Below, piece after piece: positions 1-5,381 of a stretch of DNA of 5,381 nt. A model generated the notes under the pieces. The model saw only the letters and a list, made by a program, of their open reading frames with translations, made no database searches and was not told the DNA's origin. How positions within the stretch are numbered: the stretch's first letter is position 1; each line of letters begins with the position of its first letter. The position numbers and the translations under genes are program-made. This DNA is from an uncultured Robiginitomaculum sp. (GTDB lineage: Bacteria; Pseudomonadota; Alphaproteobacteria; Caulobacterales; Maricaulaceae), in NCBI GenBank assembly GCA_938003555.1, contig CALKXN010000356.1:1-5381 (forward strand). The letters run 5' to 3'.

Positions 1-156
1 CCCAGTTGGAGCTGCGACTGTAGCAGAATTATCTGCGGTCTGCGCAAAGGCCGGCGTTGAGAGCGCCATCATCATTGCAAATGGCACTGCGCTCGTTAGC
101 ATTTTTCGCTTGGATGAACGTGTGTTCTTATCGATTTTTAACGTAATGGTTTCCAT
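1..156 (-). CDS. N-terminal part of an exported protein of unknown function (runs off the left edge)
   Basis: Only the first 52 codons are visible and the frame is open to the window edge. The product starts METITLKIDKNTRSSKRK, a basic n-region, followed by a hydrophobic stretch at about residues 19-34 and a classic signal peptidase I site TPAFA|QT, with predicted cleavage after Ala38. It should therefore be exported by Sec to the periplasm, outer membrane or exterior. The ATG lies two bases after the stop of the large DUF11 gene and has a strong Shine-Dalgarno sequence, GAGGTGA, seven bases upstream, which fixes the start. The gene is thus the second member of a surface-protein operon and probably translationally coupled. 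The mature N-terminus (QTADNSATVAAPTG) is small-residue rich and would suit another DUF11-like or beta-rich surface protein, but this is a guess. The family cannot be named from the visible part. Confidence 0.85.
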   Translation of the reverse strand, partial: METITLKIDKNTRSSKRKMLTSAVPFAMMMALSTPAFAQTADNSATVAAPTG

Positions 157-158
157 GA

Positions 159-3158
159 TTAGTTCACCTCACAAGAATATGTTAATGTCGTGGATTGCCC
201 ATCTGCCAGCGTATCGAGTGTGATACCTGCCCCTGTGAGATCAGCGATTGTAAATGTGCCTGTCGGTACGCCATCACCTGTAAAGGTGACCGCATCTGTT
301 CCCGTGCAAGTCAGGCCGCTTGACGGCGTATCGGTGACGAGAGCGCCAGTGACGCTGTCAGGACCGTTATTTGTAACGACGAGTGTGTAAGTCGTATTCT
401 GCCCCGTTGTAACCGTATCAGAGGCTTGATCGACTTCACCGTTCACGCCGGGTGTATTTGTCTTGGTAATAGAGAGATCAGCGCTCGGCGCTTCAACCGT
501 AATTGAAACGGTGGCAGTCGCGCAATTTTCTGGCGTAACGCCGTCTTCACAGACTTTATAAGTGAAAGAATAATCACCAGCTGCTGTTCCAGCGGCAATA
601 TCAACAGTGCCATCTTGGTTAAGCGTAAAGCCAGCCGGGAGATCCGCAGAGGACAAGGTCACATCAACTGGATCAACCGCTCCTGCATTGAACAAGTCAC
701 CGTCCAGAACATTAATAACGCCAGTCTGCGTCGTAGACGAATTAACGGGCGTAGCCAGTGTATCATCATCTGCCGTAATGAAACTCTGTAAGAGAGTAGG
801 AGAACCGGTATCAGACGCTCCGCCTCCTGTTAAATCAGTGCGTGTTTCCCCAGAAGGGTCAACGCCTGACACTGTCGCCGTATTTTGTAGAGTTGACGGA
901 GCGCTTGCATCATTTGCGTCCAAACGCACGGTAAATGTGACTGTCAAACTGTCGCCAACACCTAAGGCACCATCAGTGCCTGCAAATAGATTCGTATTGG
1001 TCGTTCCGTCAAATGCCGGCGATGCTGCGCTTGGAGCCGCAGCCGTAACATCAGTGCCGATAAGCGGCGTTCCCGTAACGTCGGTGACCGATACAGACGG
1101 AGCCACCGTTACAGATTTAAAGGCTGAACCGAAATTTGACGCCGCGCTAAGGGCATCGGTGATTTGAAGATTGTTTAAAGCGATATTGCCTTGGTTTTCC
1201 GCCGTGATCGTAATGGGCAGCGTAAATGTGCCATCCCCTAAATCTGTGGGCGTTCCAAATGTTTTTGTTGTGACAAGGGAATTGTCATATTGGCAGCTCA
1301 CAGGAAAGCTTGTTTGGTTTCTGCGCTCAAAGTCGACAACCCAGGCATAGACGTAAACCACGCCATCCGCAGGGACATTAACATTATAGCTTTTATCGCC
1401 CGAAGTTCCGCCGTAAAATTCTGGTTCAAATGCTAAAACAGTCCCGTCACTTGCTCGTAATTCATAGACGTGGTGTTCAAAACGATTCGCGTCTCGAATA
1501 ACGACAGTTCGTGTTGTATTGGGTGTAAATTCCAAACGTGTTGCCAATGTATAAGTTTCAGGATCAGCTACACCAAGGGCAAGTTCTGGCACTTGAACAT
1601 TTCCGCTTTGGTCAATCGTACCTGTTGTCGGCGCGGGCGTGTCTGGATATAGCGGCGTGCCACTTGCATCAAATGCATAGCCGGCATCAACAAAGGCCGT
1701 TCCAGCATGAGCAGGATCACCCGTAGCTCCTGTAGGTGCAAACCTCCAAGACGCAAAATTAGCTTCACAAGCATTTGAAGGTTGCGCGAGCACATAAGGT
1801 GTAAACGTAGGTGCCGCAACTGTAATCGTTTCCGTAGCCGTCGGCGGCGTAAGCATTCCTGTGGTCGCGCTGCCATTTGCCGTTGCTGTGTTGGACACAG
1901 AATTACCTGCGTCACCGGGCACAATCAAATAATCGGCCGTAAATGTGATGACATCTAAGGGCGCCAGAACATCAAAATCATTATCCGCGCCATCATCGGA
2001 AGAGTTGCCCGAGTTATTGGTAAGGTTCCCAAGTGTAACCGTACCAAGAGAGCCCGCACCACCGTGAACATCATTAACTGTAACATTTTCGATGTTTACA
2101 TTACCTACATTCGTGACCGTATATGTGTAGCTAACCGTATCGCCAATAGGAACATCCGTATCTTGAGATGCCAGCTTCGTAAGGGTCAAACCTGGTCCAG
2201 CAACAAATGGAGGCGGCGCACTCGCACAAGCCATTCCATCATGTACTGTTGAGACTGCAGCACTGAACGTAGCCCCAATAGTCGGATTCGTGCCTATGTT
2301 TAATATTTCATAATTTGTGCCGTCGGCATTCGCGCTAAAATAAACACTGCCATTACTTGCCCCCCAGGCTGCGCCAAAACCACCATTTGGCAGGCCAGTC
2401 ACAGCAACACGGCGCGACACACCTGTTGTCAAATTATAAATCAGAACATCACCGTCACGGGCGCCCACAATAAACTCTTCGCCGCTAGACACAGTGTAGG
2501 CATAATCCAACGTAGGTTGCAAAGTCGCTGAGCCCGACGCAAGCGAGAAGGAAAGCGATCCCGTTGTTTTTGTCGTAACATCTATGAAGTTGAGCTTCGT
2601 ACTATTTCCGCTATAGAAAAGGCGGTTCGTATCATCAAAAGTTCCGCGCGCTGAGGTGAAACCTATATCACCCAAACTTTCAATATTACCATCGCTACCA
2701 ACACGAATGAGATGATTTAGAATTGTGCCTTCTTGGCCAAAACCATAAACATAATCATCATTCTCATTATAGCCTGTCCCGTTGTAAGCAAATTGATCAG
2801 GACCAATAGGATCGTATTGTCCGGTCACAATATTTAATTTTGCAAGTTGCCCATCAATTGTTTCGTAAAAACTCGATGTACAAGAAAATTCTGGTAATGT
2901 TGATTGGGCCTGCGCTGCCGTTGAAGCCAACATTCCGATCAGCACCGCAGGTGCAATTCTGGTTAAGGTGCTACTTAGCAAACATTTACGTTCAACTTTG
3001 CACGGTTGCTTATTCAAAGCAGAGACTAAAACTATAGGTTTTGAACTTAAAAACTGAAGAGGTCGCAATGAACTGCTCGTTAAATAGCGCCATTTATTGG
3101 CTGTGTTTCCACTTAAATATTTCGCCATCATTAGAGGTAAATTTAACTGCTTAATCAT
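159..3158 (-). CDS. Large exported DUF11-repeat surface protein with N-terminal propeller-like module
   Basis: This 999-residue protein is exported and almost all beta structure, probably a cell-surface or secreted adhesin-like protein; no enzyme motif is visible. In order: a long leader, with a signal peptide at about 54-84 (cleavage STAAQA|QS); a beta-propeller-like module at about 90-312, resembling the DUF6923 type (FSCTSSFYETIDGQLAKLNI, then GTGYNENDDYVYGF); DUF11 repeat 1 at about 323-447 (YTYTVTNVGNVNIENVTVND); an unassigned beta-rich domain at about 453-625; a DUF11-like repeat at about 628-785; an Ig/cadherin-like module at about 793-889 (INVLDGDLFNAGAVDPVDVT, LNQDGTVDIAAGTAAGDY); DUF11 repeat 3 at about 892-998 (YTLVVTNNGPDSVTGALVTD). 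Eight mature-chain cysteines fall in pairs within single domains. The protein ends with the last repeat, with no visible sorting signal, transmembrane helix or beta-barrel. The start is supported by GGAG seven bases upstream. DUF names are from memory of family patterns. The biological role is unknown. Confidence 0.92.
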   Translation of the reverse strand: MIKQLNLPLMMAKYLSGNTANKWRYLTSSSLRPLQFLSSKPIVLVSALNKQPCKVERKCLLSSTLTRIAPAVLIGMLASTAAQAQSTLPEFSCTSSFYETIDGQLAKLNIVTGQYDPIGPDQFAYNGTGYNENDDYVYGFGQEGTILNHLIRVGSDGNIESLGDIGFTSARGTFDDTNRLFYSGNSTKLNFIDVTTKTTGSLSFSLASGSATLQPTLDYAYTVSSGEEFIVGARDGDVLIYNLTTGVSRRVAVTGLPNGGFGAAWGASNGSVYFSANADGTNYEILNIGTNPTIGATFSAAVSTVHDGMACASAPPPFVAGPGLTLTKLASQDTDVPIGDTVSYTYTVTNVGNVNIENVTVNDVHGGAGSLGTVTLGNLTNNSGNSSDDGADNDFDVLAPLDVITFTADYLIVPGDAGNSVSNTATANGSATTGMLTPPTATETITVAAPTFTPYVLAQPSNACEANFASWRFAPTGATGDPAHAGTAFVDAGYAFDASGTPLYPDTPAPTTGTIDQSGNVQVPELALGVADPETYTLATRLEFTPNTTRTVVIRDANRFEHHVYELRASDGTVLAFEPEFYGGTSGDKSYNVNVPADGVVYVYAWVVDFERRNQTSFPVSCQYDNSLVTTKTFGTPTDLGDGTFTLPITITAENQGNIALNNLQITDALSAASNFGSAFKSVTVAPSVSVTDVTGTPLIGTDVTAAAPSAASPAFDGTTNTNLFAGTDGALGVGDSLTVTFTVRLDANDASAPSTLQNTATVSGVDPSGETRTDLTGGGASDTGSPTLLQSFITADDDTLATPVNSSTTQTGVINVLDGDLFNAGAVDPVDVTLSSADLPAGFTLNQDGTVDIAAGTAAGDYSFTYKVCEDGVTPENCATATVSITVEAPSADLSITKTNTPGVNGEVDQASDTVTTGQNTTYTLVVTNNGPDSVTGALVTDTPSSGLTCTGTDAVTFTGDGVPTGTFTIADLTGAGITLDTLADGQSTTLTYSCEVN
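164..170 (-). promoter_or_regulatory. Ribosome binding site of the downstream exported-protein gene
   Basis: GAGGTGA on the minus strand, seven bases before the ATG at 156. It lies within the Glu997-Val998 codons of the preceding DUF11 gene, so ribosomes finishing the upstream gene uncover or occupy this site, a layout typical of translational coupling. Confidence 0.75.
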
Positions 3159-3165
3159 GCCAGCA

Positions 3166-3169
3166 CTCC
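3166..3169 (-). promoter_or_regulatory. Ribosome binding site of the DUF11 gene
   Basis: GGAG (within GTGGAGTG) sits seven bases upstream of the ATG at 3158. It supports the far-upstream start that gives the unusually long leader. The internal ATGs at codons 10 and 11, and a TTG at codon 48, have no comparable sequence in front of them. Confidence 0.6.
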
Positions 3170-3262
3170 ACGTTCATTCCTATTCCGGCCCAAAAGTGAG
3201 CCGATTTAATAATTTCAAATATGAGAATTGTGTTCTATGGCGCCCCGCCACACATCACCCTG

Positions 3263-3283
3263 CTTGTAAGTTTTCTTACTAAG
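3263..3283. repeat. Short inverted repeat with TTTT loop
   Basis: CTTGTAAG-TTTT-CTTACTAAG: a perfect 5-bp GTAAG/CTTAC stem around a four-base loop, extended by CTT/AAG across one unpaired base. It lies about 105 bases upstream of the DUF11 gene start. It could be an operator half-site pair or a leader hairpin. The stem is too short and AT-rich to act as a terminator. Confidence 0.4.
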
Positions 3284-3322
3284 AGGGTGCCTCATTCATC
3301 CTGAAGACAGATGTAAGGGAAT

Positions 3323-3356
3323 ATGCTTTCAGACTCGTTAGGAAGCATGGTTAGGA
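3323..3356. repeat. Dyad ATGCTT...AAGCAT overlapping a GTTAGGA direct repeat
   Basis: ATGCTTTC (3323-3330) and GGAAGCAT (3341-3348) form an inverted repeat, exact over six bases with one T-G position in eight and a ten-base spacer. GTTAGGA occurs at 3337-3343 and again at 3350-3356, 13 bases apart start to start. A GANTC site (3332-3336) lies in the dyad spacer. This is a candidate protein-binding site upstream of the DUF11 operon, possibly for the divergently encoded regulator; the link to any protein is inference. Confidence 0.4.
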
Positions 3357-3630
3357 TTTTATGAATCGTATTACTTAGTGAAATTGTGAAAAACGAATAT
3401 GGTAAAATTAGTATAATAATAAATTTGGCAAGAGCGGCCCGTGCGGTGCAAAACCCCTTATATCGTCAGCTATAACTTACATATATGCGTCAAAACTTAG
3501 GGCCGCGGGCGGCATATTTTAATCACGTCCACGTTAAAACGCATGAGTCGAGCGCGGCCATCTTAGCTGCATTTTTTATTTTTCATCTTCCCCCCGCTTG
3601 AAAAATGCGTATGAATTTATAGTGGGCAAC

Positions 3631-3635
3631 GGGGA
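3631..3635 (+). promoter_or_regulatory. Probable ribosome binding site deciding the regulator start
   Basis: GGGGA, seven bases before the ATG at 3643. It is not a consensus Shine-Dalgarno sequence, but the upstream TTG at 3598 is preceded only by a C-rich run, so this site favours the shorter 214-residue product. Confidence 0.45.
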
Positions 3636-3642
3636 CACAGAT

Positions 3643-4287
3643 ATGACCGAATTAAATCAGCTGGACTGGTATAAATATTTCGAGCGTCACTCCAAGCGCA
3701 AAACATATGCGGCCGGAGACATTATCCAATTCCAAGAACAAGCGGTCCAAAATATTGGCGTCATTCTCTCCGGGCGAGCCTATGCTGTGGCTTATTCCAT
3801 CGAAGGCGAAAGCACTTGGCTGGGTGAATATATGCCGGGGCAATTTGTTGGACTTATATCTTTATTGACGGATAAGCCGCTTAATTTTGAACTTCACGCC
3901 GATAGCGAATTAAGCGTTCAGCTTATGCCTGCGGCGCGTATGCAAACCTGTCTGTTGGATAATGCCGAACTTGCCAATGCAGCGGCGTGCGATCTTGCCC
4001 TGCGATTAAGCCATACATTATCTGGGTTAATTGATACGCATACTTTGTCGGTCAAAGGCCGCATCTGCGCTGAGCTATTACGGCTCTCCGCGCCCATTGG
4101 CGTTGAGCCTGATAAATATATTATACGCCCCGGCCCCATATTTGTTGATCTGGCGCGGCGCATTAATTCTACCCGCGAGACCGTGTCGCGGACGGTCAAT
4201 GAATTAAAGAGAATGGGCGTTGTGTCCCGGCAACCCGGCGCGCTCATCATTCAAGACCCCGGCGCATTAGCCTCGGCCTTTCGTTAA
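3643..4287 (+). CDS. Crp/Fnr-family transcriptional regulator, ligand unknown
   Basis: This is a 214-residue cytoplasmic DNA-binding regulator. The N-terminal cyclic-nucleotide-binding-type beta-roll spans about residues 9-100 (AAGDIIQFQEQ, GVILSGRAYAV, GEYMPGQFVGLISLL). A long helix at about 110-149 is the likely dimer interface, and the winged helix-turn-helix lies at about 166-205. The recognition helix TRETVSRTVNELKRMG keeps the Arg-Glu-x-x-x-Arg pattern (Arg178, Glu179, Arg183) used by E. coli Crp to read DNA. The phosphate-binding cassette is atypical: positions matching Crp Glu72 and Arg82 are Leu71 and Asn81, and Ser83 is Phe82, so ordinary cAMP binding is doubtful. Only three scattered cysteines occur (103, 116, 142), with no Fnr-type N-terminal iron-sulfur cluster. 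I chose the ATG at 3643 because GGGGA stands seven bases upstream; an in-frame TTG at 3598 would add 15 residues but has no binding site. The gene diverges from the DUF11 operon and converges on the SLOG/cyclase-like gene. Confidence 0.93.
   Translation: MTELNQLDWYKYFERHSKRKTYAAGDIIQFQEQAVQNIGVILSGRAYAVAYSIEGESTWLGEYMPGQFVGLISLLTDKPLNFELHADSELSVQLMPAARMQTCLLDNAELANAAACDLALRLSHTLSGLIDTHTLSVKGRICAELLRLSAPIGVEPDKYIIRPGPIFVDLARRINSTRETVSRTVNELKRMGVVSRQPGALIIQDPGALASAFR
4284..4287. other. Shared TTAA forming both stop codons of convergent genes
   Basis: The plus-strand regulator ends with TAA at 4285-4287 and the minus-strand gene ends with TAA reading 4286 to 4284, so one palindromic TTAA closes both genes. 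No hairpin with a T-tract separates them. Transcripts from either side therefore probably run into the opposite gene as antisense unless Rho acts. Confidence 0.95.
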
Positions 4288-5381
4288 ACCGCGGACAAAG
4301 TGTAACACCGCAGAGGCGGCTGGCCATCATTAAGTAAGGATCCGGCAAATGTTACCGCCGCGCGCGCGGTGCCCGATACCATCACGCAGCCCGCTACCGC
4401 TTCGGTGACAAGGATTGAGCCGGCTGGACTTTGCGCAAATATCCGAGCGAGTCTGTCATCACTGCCCTTCAGGTCAAACGCCAAAGCAATAGTCGTGCGC
4501 TGTTCGGCCGTCATCTCCATTGCCTTTTGCAGCGCGGCATCGAGCGTTTCAAACAACATGGTCTCGCCTGTGGTCGATGCGATCATTTTGACAGCAATCG
4601 ATTTATGCCGCGCGCTTTGTCCGGATGACGTCTCAGACTTTTTCTCAGGTAAACCGGATAGAGGCAAAATGATGTGCTCGAGATTGATATATTGCCATTG
4701 ACGCGCAATTTCTTCGGTCATTGAACCCGCGCGCGCGCGGTCCCACAGCAAGGCTTGTGCTGCATGATTGTCAAAATGCCGGCTCTTTATAATCGCCTGC
4801 CCCATTGCAACGCGGCCTGCGAGTAATTGCATATCAGATTGCAAATAACCGCCTTCGCCCTCAAGCTCTGTCAGGCTCGCTGCGCCCTCCAAACAATCTT
4901 TATATCGCGTCACCCATGACGCTCCAAAGGGGGCGACGGATTGCGCAATAAAATCTTCGCTCTTGCAGGGCAAAATGACATGAAGCTGCGCGCCCTCATT
5001 GAGCAAACCTTCCGCGATGATTATATCTGCGCCCGCCGCAAGCGCCCCATATCCATAGCCAATATCATGGGCCTGTATTTTGTCCGACAAAGCCGTTTCA
5101 AGCTTGTCACCCGCATGGGTTAAAGGCGTAAGGCTTGAATCCCATATATGCCCGGCAAAGTGAACGGCGCGCGGCGGCGTAAATTCTTTCAGCCAATAAG
5201 CATCTTGGCCTCGCGCTTTTAAAATAAGCCGAAATTGCTTTAACGTTGTGGCATGAGCAGCATAATTGAGCGGATCAAATTTTATCGCCCCGCGCAGTGA
5301 CAGCCGCGCTTTTTCAATATCGCCCTGCACTAAAAAACACTCCGCCCGCGTGGCTTCGACAAAGTAATGATCTTCGGGATT
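4284..5381 (-). CDS. TPR/SLOG-like protein with degenerate cyclase-like C-terminus (5' end beyond window)
   Basis: The frame is open to the right edge, so 365 C-terminal residues are visible and the start lies outside. An internal GTG at 5330 could start translation but is unlikely, because the residues before it (EDHYFVEATRAECFLV) continue a helical repeat. Residues below are counted from that GTG. Up to about 45 it is TPR-like (EKARLSLRGAIKFDP, TTLKQFRLILKA), matching my memory of the DUF4071/TRAFs-binding type. About 55-197 is a Rossmann/SLOG-like domain: AVHFAGHIWD, GYGYGALAAGADIIIAEGLL, AQLHVILPCKSEDF and a closing ALLWDRA. A polar linker covers about 228-242. About 243-348 resembles a compact class III nucleotidyl cyclase domain: GETMLFETLDAALQKAMEM, then LARIFAQSPAGSILVTEA, ending LRCYTLS. 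The expected catalytic aspartates are missing, with Lys248/Met249 and Gly-Glu at 255-256; the catalytic Asn aligns with Asp292, while Arg296 is kept. It is probably a cytoplasmic sensor or scaffold, not an active cyclase. The ligand is unknown. Confidence 0.87.
   Translation of the reverse strand, partial: NPEDHYFVEATRAECFLVQGDIEKARLSLRGAIKFDPLNYAAHATTLKQFRLILKARGQDAYWLKEFTPPRAVHFAGHIWDSSLTPLTHAGDKLETALSDKIQAHDIGYGYGALAAGADIIIAEGLLNEGAQLHVILPCKSEDFIAQSVAPFGASWVTRYKDCLEGAASLTELEGEGGYLQSDMQLLAGRVAMGQAIIKSRHFDNHAAQALLWDRARAGSMTEEIARQWQYINLEHIILPLSGLPEKKSETSSGQSARHKSIAVKMIASTTGETMLFETLDAALQKAMEMTAEQRTTIALAFDLKGSDDRLARIFAQSPAGSILVTEAVAGCVMVSGTARAAVTFAGSLLNDGQPPLRCYTLSAV
4358..4369. repeat. 12-bp perfect CG palindrome inside the cyclase-like coding region
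   Basis: CCGCGCGCGCGG is self-complementary and alternates purine and pyrimidine through its core. It encodes the Thr-Ala-Arg-Ala-Ala stretch near residue 321. A related 14-bp palindrome lies at 4727-4740 in the same gene. It may simply reflect Ala/Arg codons. Confidence 0.5.
4727..4740. repeat. 14-bp perfect CG palindrome inside the SLOG-like coding region
   Basis: CCGCGCGCGCGCGG is a perfect palindrome encoding the Asp-Arg-Ala-Arg-Ala stretch after the conserved LLWD motif. It shares its core with the palindrome at 4358-4369. Confidence 0.5.

Larger units (their letters stand above)
3159..3642. other. 484-base divergent intergenic region, presumed control region for both flanking genes
   Basis: No credible gene lies here. 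It separates the minus-strand surface-protein operon from the plus-strand Crp/Fnr-type regulator, so both must be transcribed from within it or nearby. It is mixed in composition: an AT-rich centre at about 3360-3425 and GC-rich islands near 3432-3445 and 3500-3512. I find a dyad with overlapping direct repeats at 3323-3356, a short T-loop hairpin at 3263-3283 and three GANTC sites (3332, 3363, 3545). I do not find a clear -35/-10 pair for either gene, a TGTGA-N6-TCACA Crp box, a TTGAT-N4-ATCAA Fnr box or a CtrA TTAA-N7-TTAA box. A 7-bp inverted repeat (GCGGCCC at 3434-3440, GGGCCGC at 3500-3506) with a 59-base loop is probably chance. Confidence 0.7.

Noticed and set aside
607..1167. 186-residue plus-strand ORF opposite the DUF11 gene
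   Set aside because: It is an antisense shadow: low-complexity Val/Ser/Pro/Thr composition produced by the complementary strand of Thr/Ala/Gly/Asp-rich codons, with no domain or binding site.
1568..1924. 118-residue minus-strand ORF in another frame of the DUF11 gene
   Set aside because: Its Arg/Leu/Gln-rich composition is typical of a frame-shifted reading of the real gene, which is intact across this region.
3151..3177. Eight-residue minus-strand upstream ORF (MNVECWHD) overlapping the DUF11 start
   Set aside because: It has no properly spaced ribosome binding site of its own and is short enough to occur by chance.
3412..3417. Perfect TATAAT hexamer on the plus strand as a promoter for the regulator
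   Set aside because: There is no -35-like hexamer at 16-18 bases upstream and no extended -10 TG. It lies in an AT-rich run where such hexamers arise by chance, and over 200 bases from the start codon.
3434..3506. 7-bp inverted repeat GCGGCCC/GGGCCGC as a hairpin or operator
   Set aside because: The 59-base loop and GC-only arms make chance likely, and the arms do not extend in either direction.
3598..3642. TTG start giving a 15-residue longer Crp/Fnr-type regulator
   Set aside because: It has no Shine-Dalgarno sequence, and the added residues are not part of the Crp fold; the ATG at 3643 has a plausible site.
3918..4250. 110-residue minus-strand ORF opposite the regulator
   Set aside because: It overlaps the well-supported Crp/Fnr-type coding region on the other strand and shows no recognisable motif.
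4288..4325. CCGC-AGAG-GCGG hairpin as a terminator for the regulator
   Set aside because: The stem is only four base pairs, there is no T-tract, and it lies inside the coding region of the convergent gene.

Overview
The window looks like chromosomal DNA from an alphaproteobacterium of moderate GC content, perhaps a marine Hyphomonadaceae/Maricaulales-type organism. This rests on protein family types, codon choice and GANTC sites between genes, so the lineage is an inference. There are no RNA genes, CRISPR arrays, insertion sequences or attachment sites that I can support.

Layout. On the minus strand, positions 3158 to 159 encode a 999-residue exported multidomain protein: a beta-propeller-like module, DUF11-type beta-sandwich repeats and an Ig/cadherin-like module. 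Two bases after its stop codon a second exported-protein gene begins (156 to the left edge). Only its signal peptide and first mature residues are visible. Its ribosome binding site lies inside the last codons of the large gene, so the two are very probably co-transcribed and translationally coupled.

A 484-base non-coding stretch (3159-3642) separates this cell-surface operon from a divergent Crp/Fnr-family regulator on the plus strand (3643-4287). The stretch holds small dyads, a direct repeat and three GANTC sites. The regulator meets a minus-strand gene (5381 to 4284, truncated by the right edge) tail to tail, with both stop codons formed by a single TTAA.

The truncated gene encodes a TPR-like segment, a Rossmann/SLOG-like domain and a C-terminal domain that reads as a shrunken class III nucleotidyl cyclase homology domain without the metal-binding aspartates. 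Its neighbour is a Crp-like regulator that also lacks the usual cAMP-contacting Glu and Arg. This is the most interesting point in the window: a pair with the outline of cyclase plus cAMP receptor, in which neither partner keeps the classical chemistry. Whether they work together, and whether the regulator controls the divergent surface-protein operon, is inference from position only.
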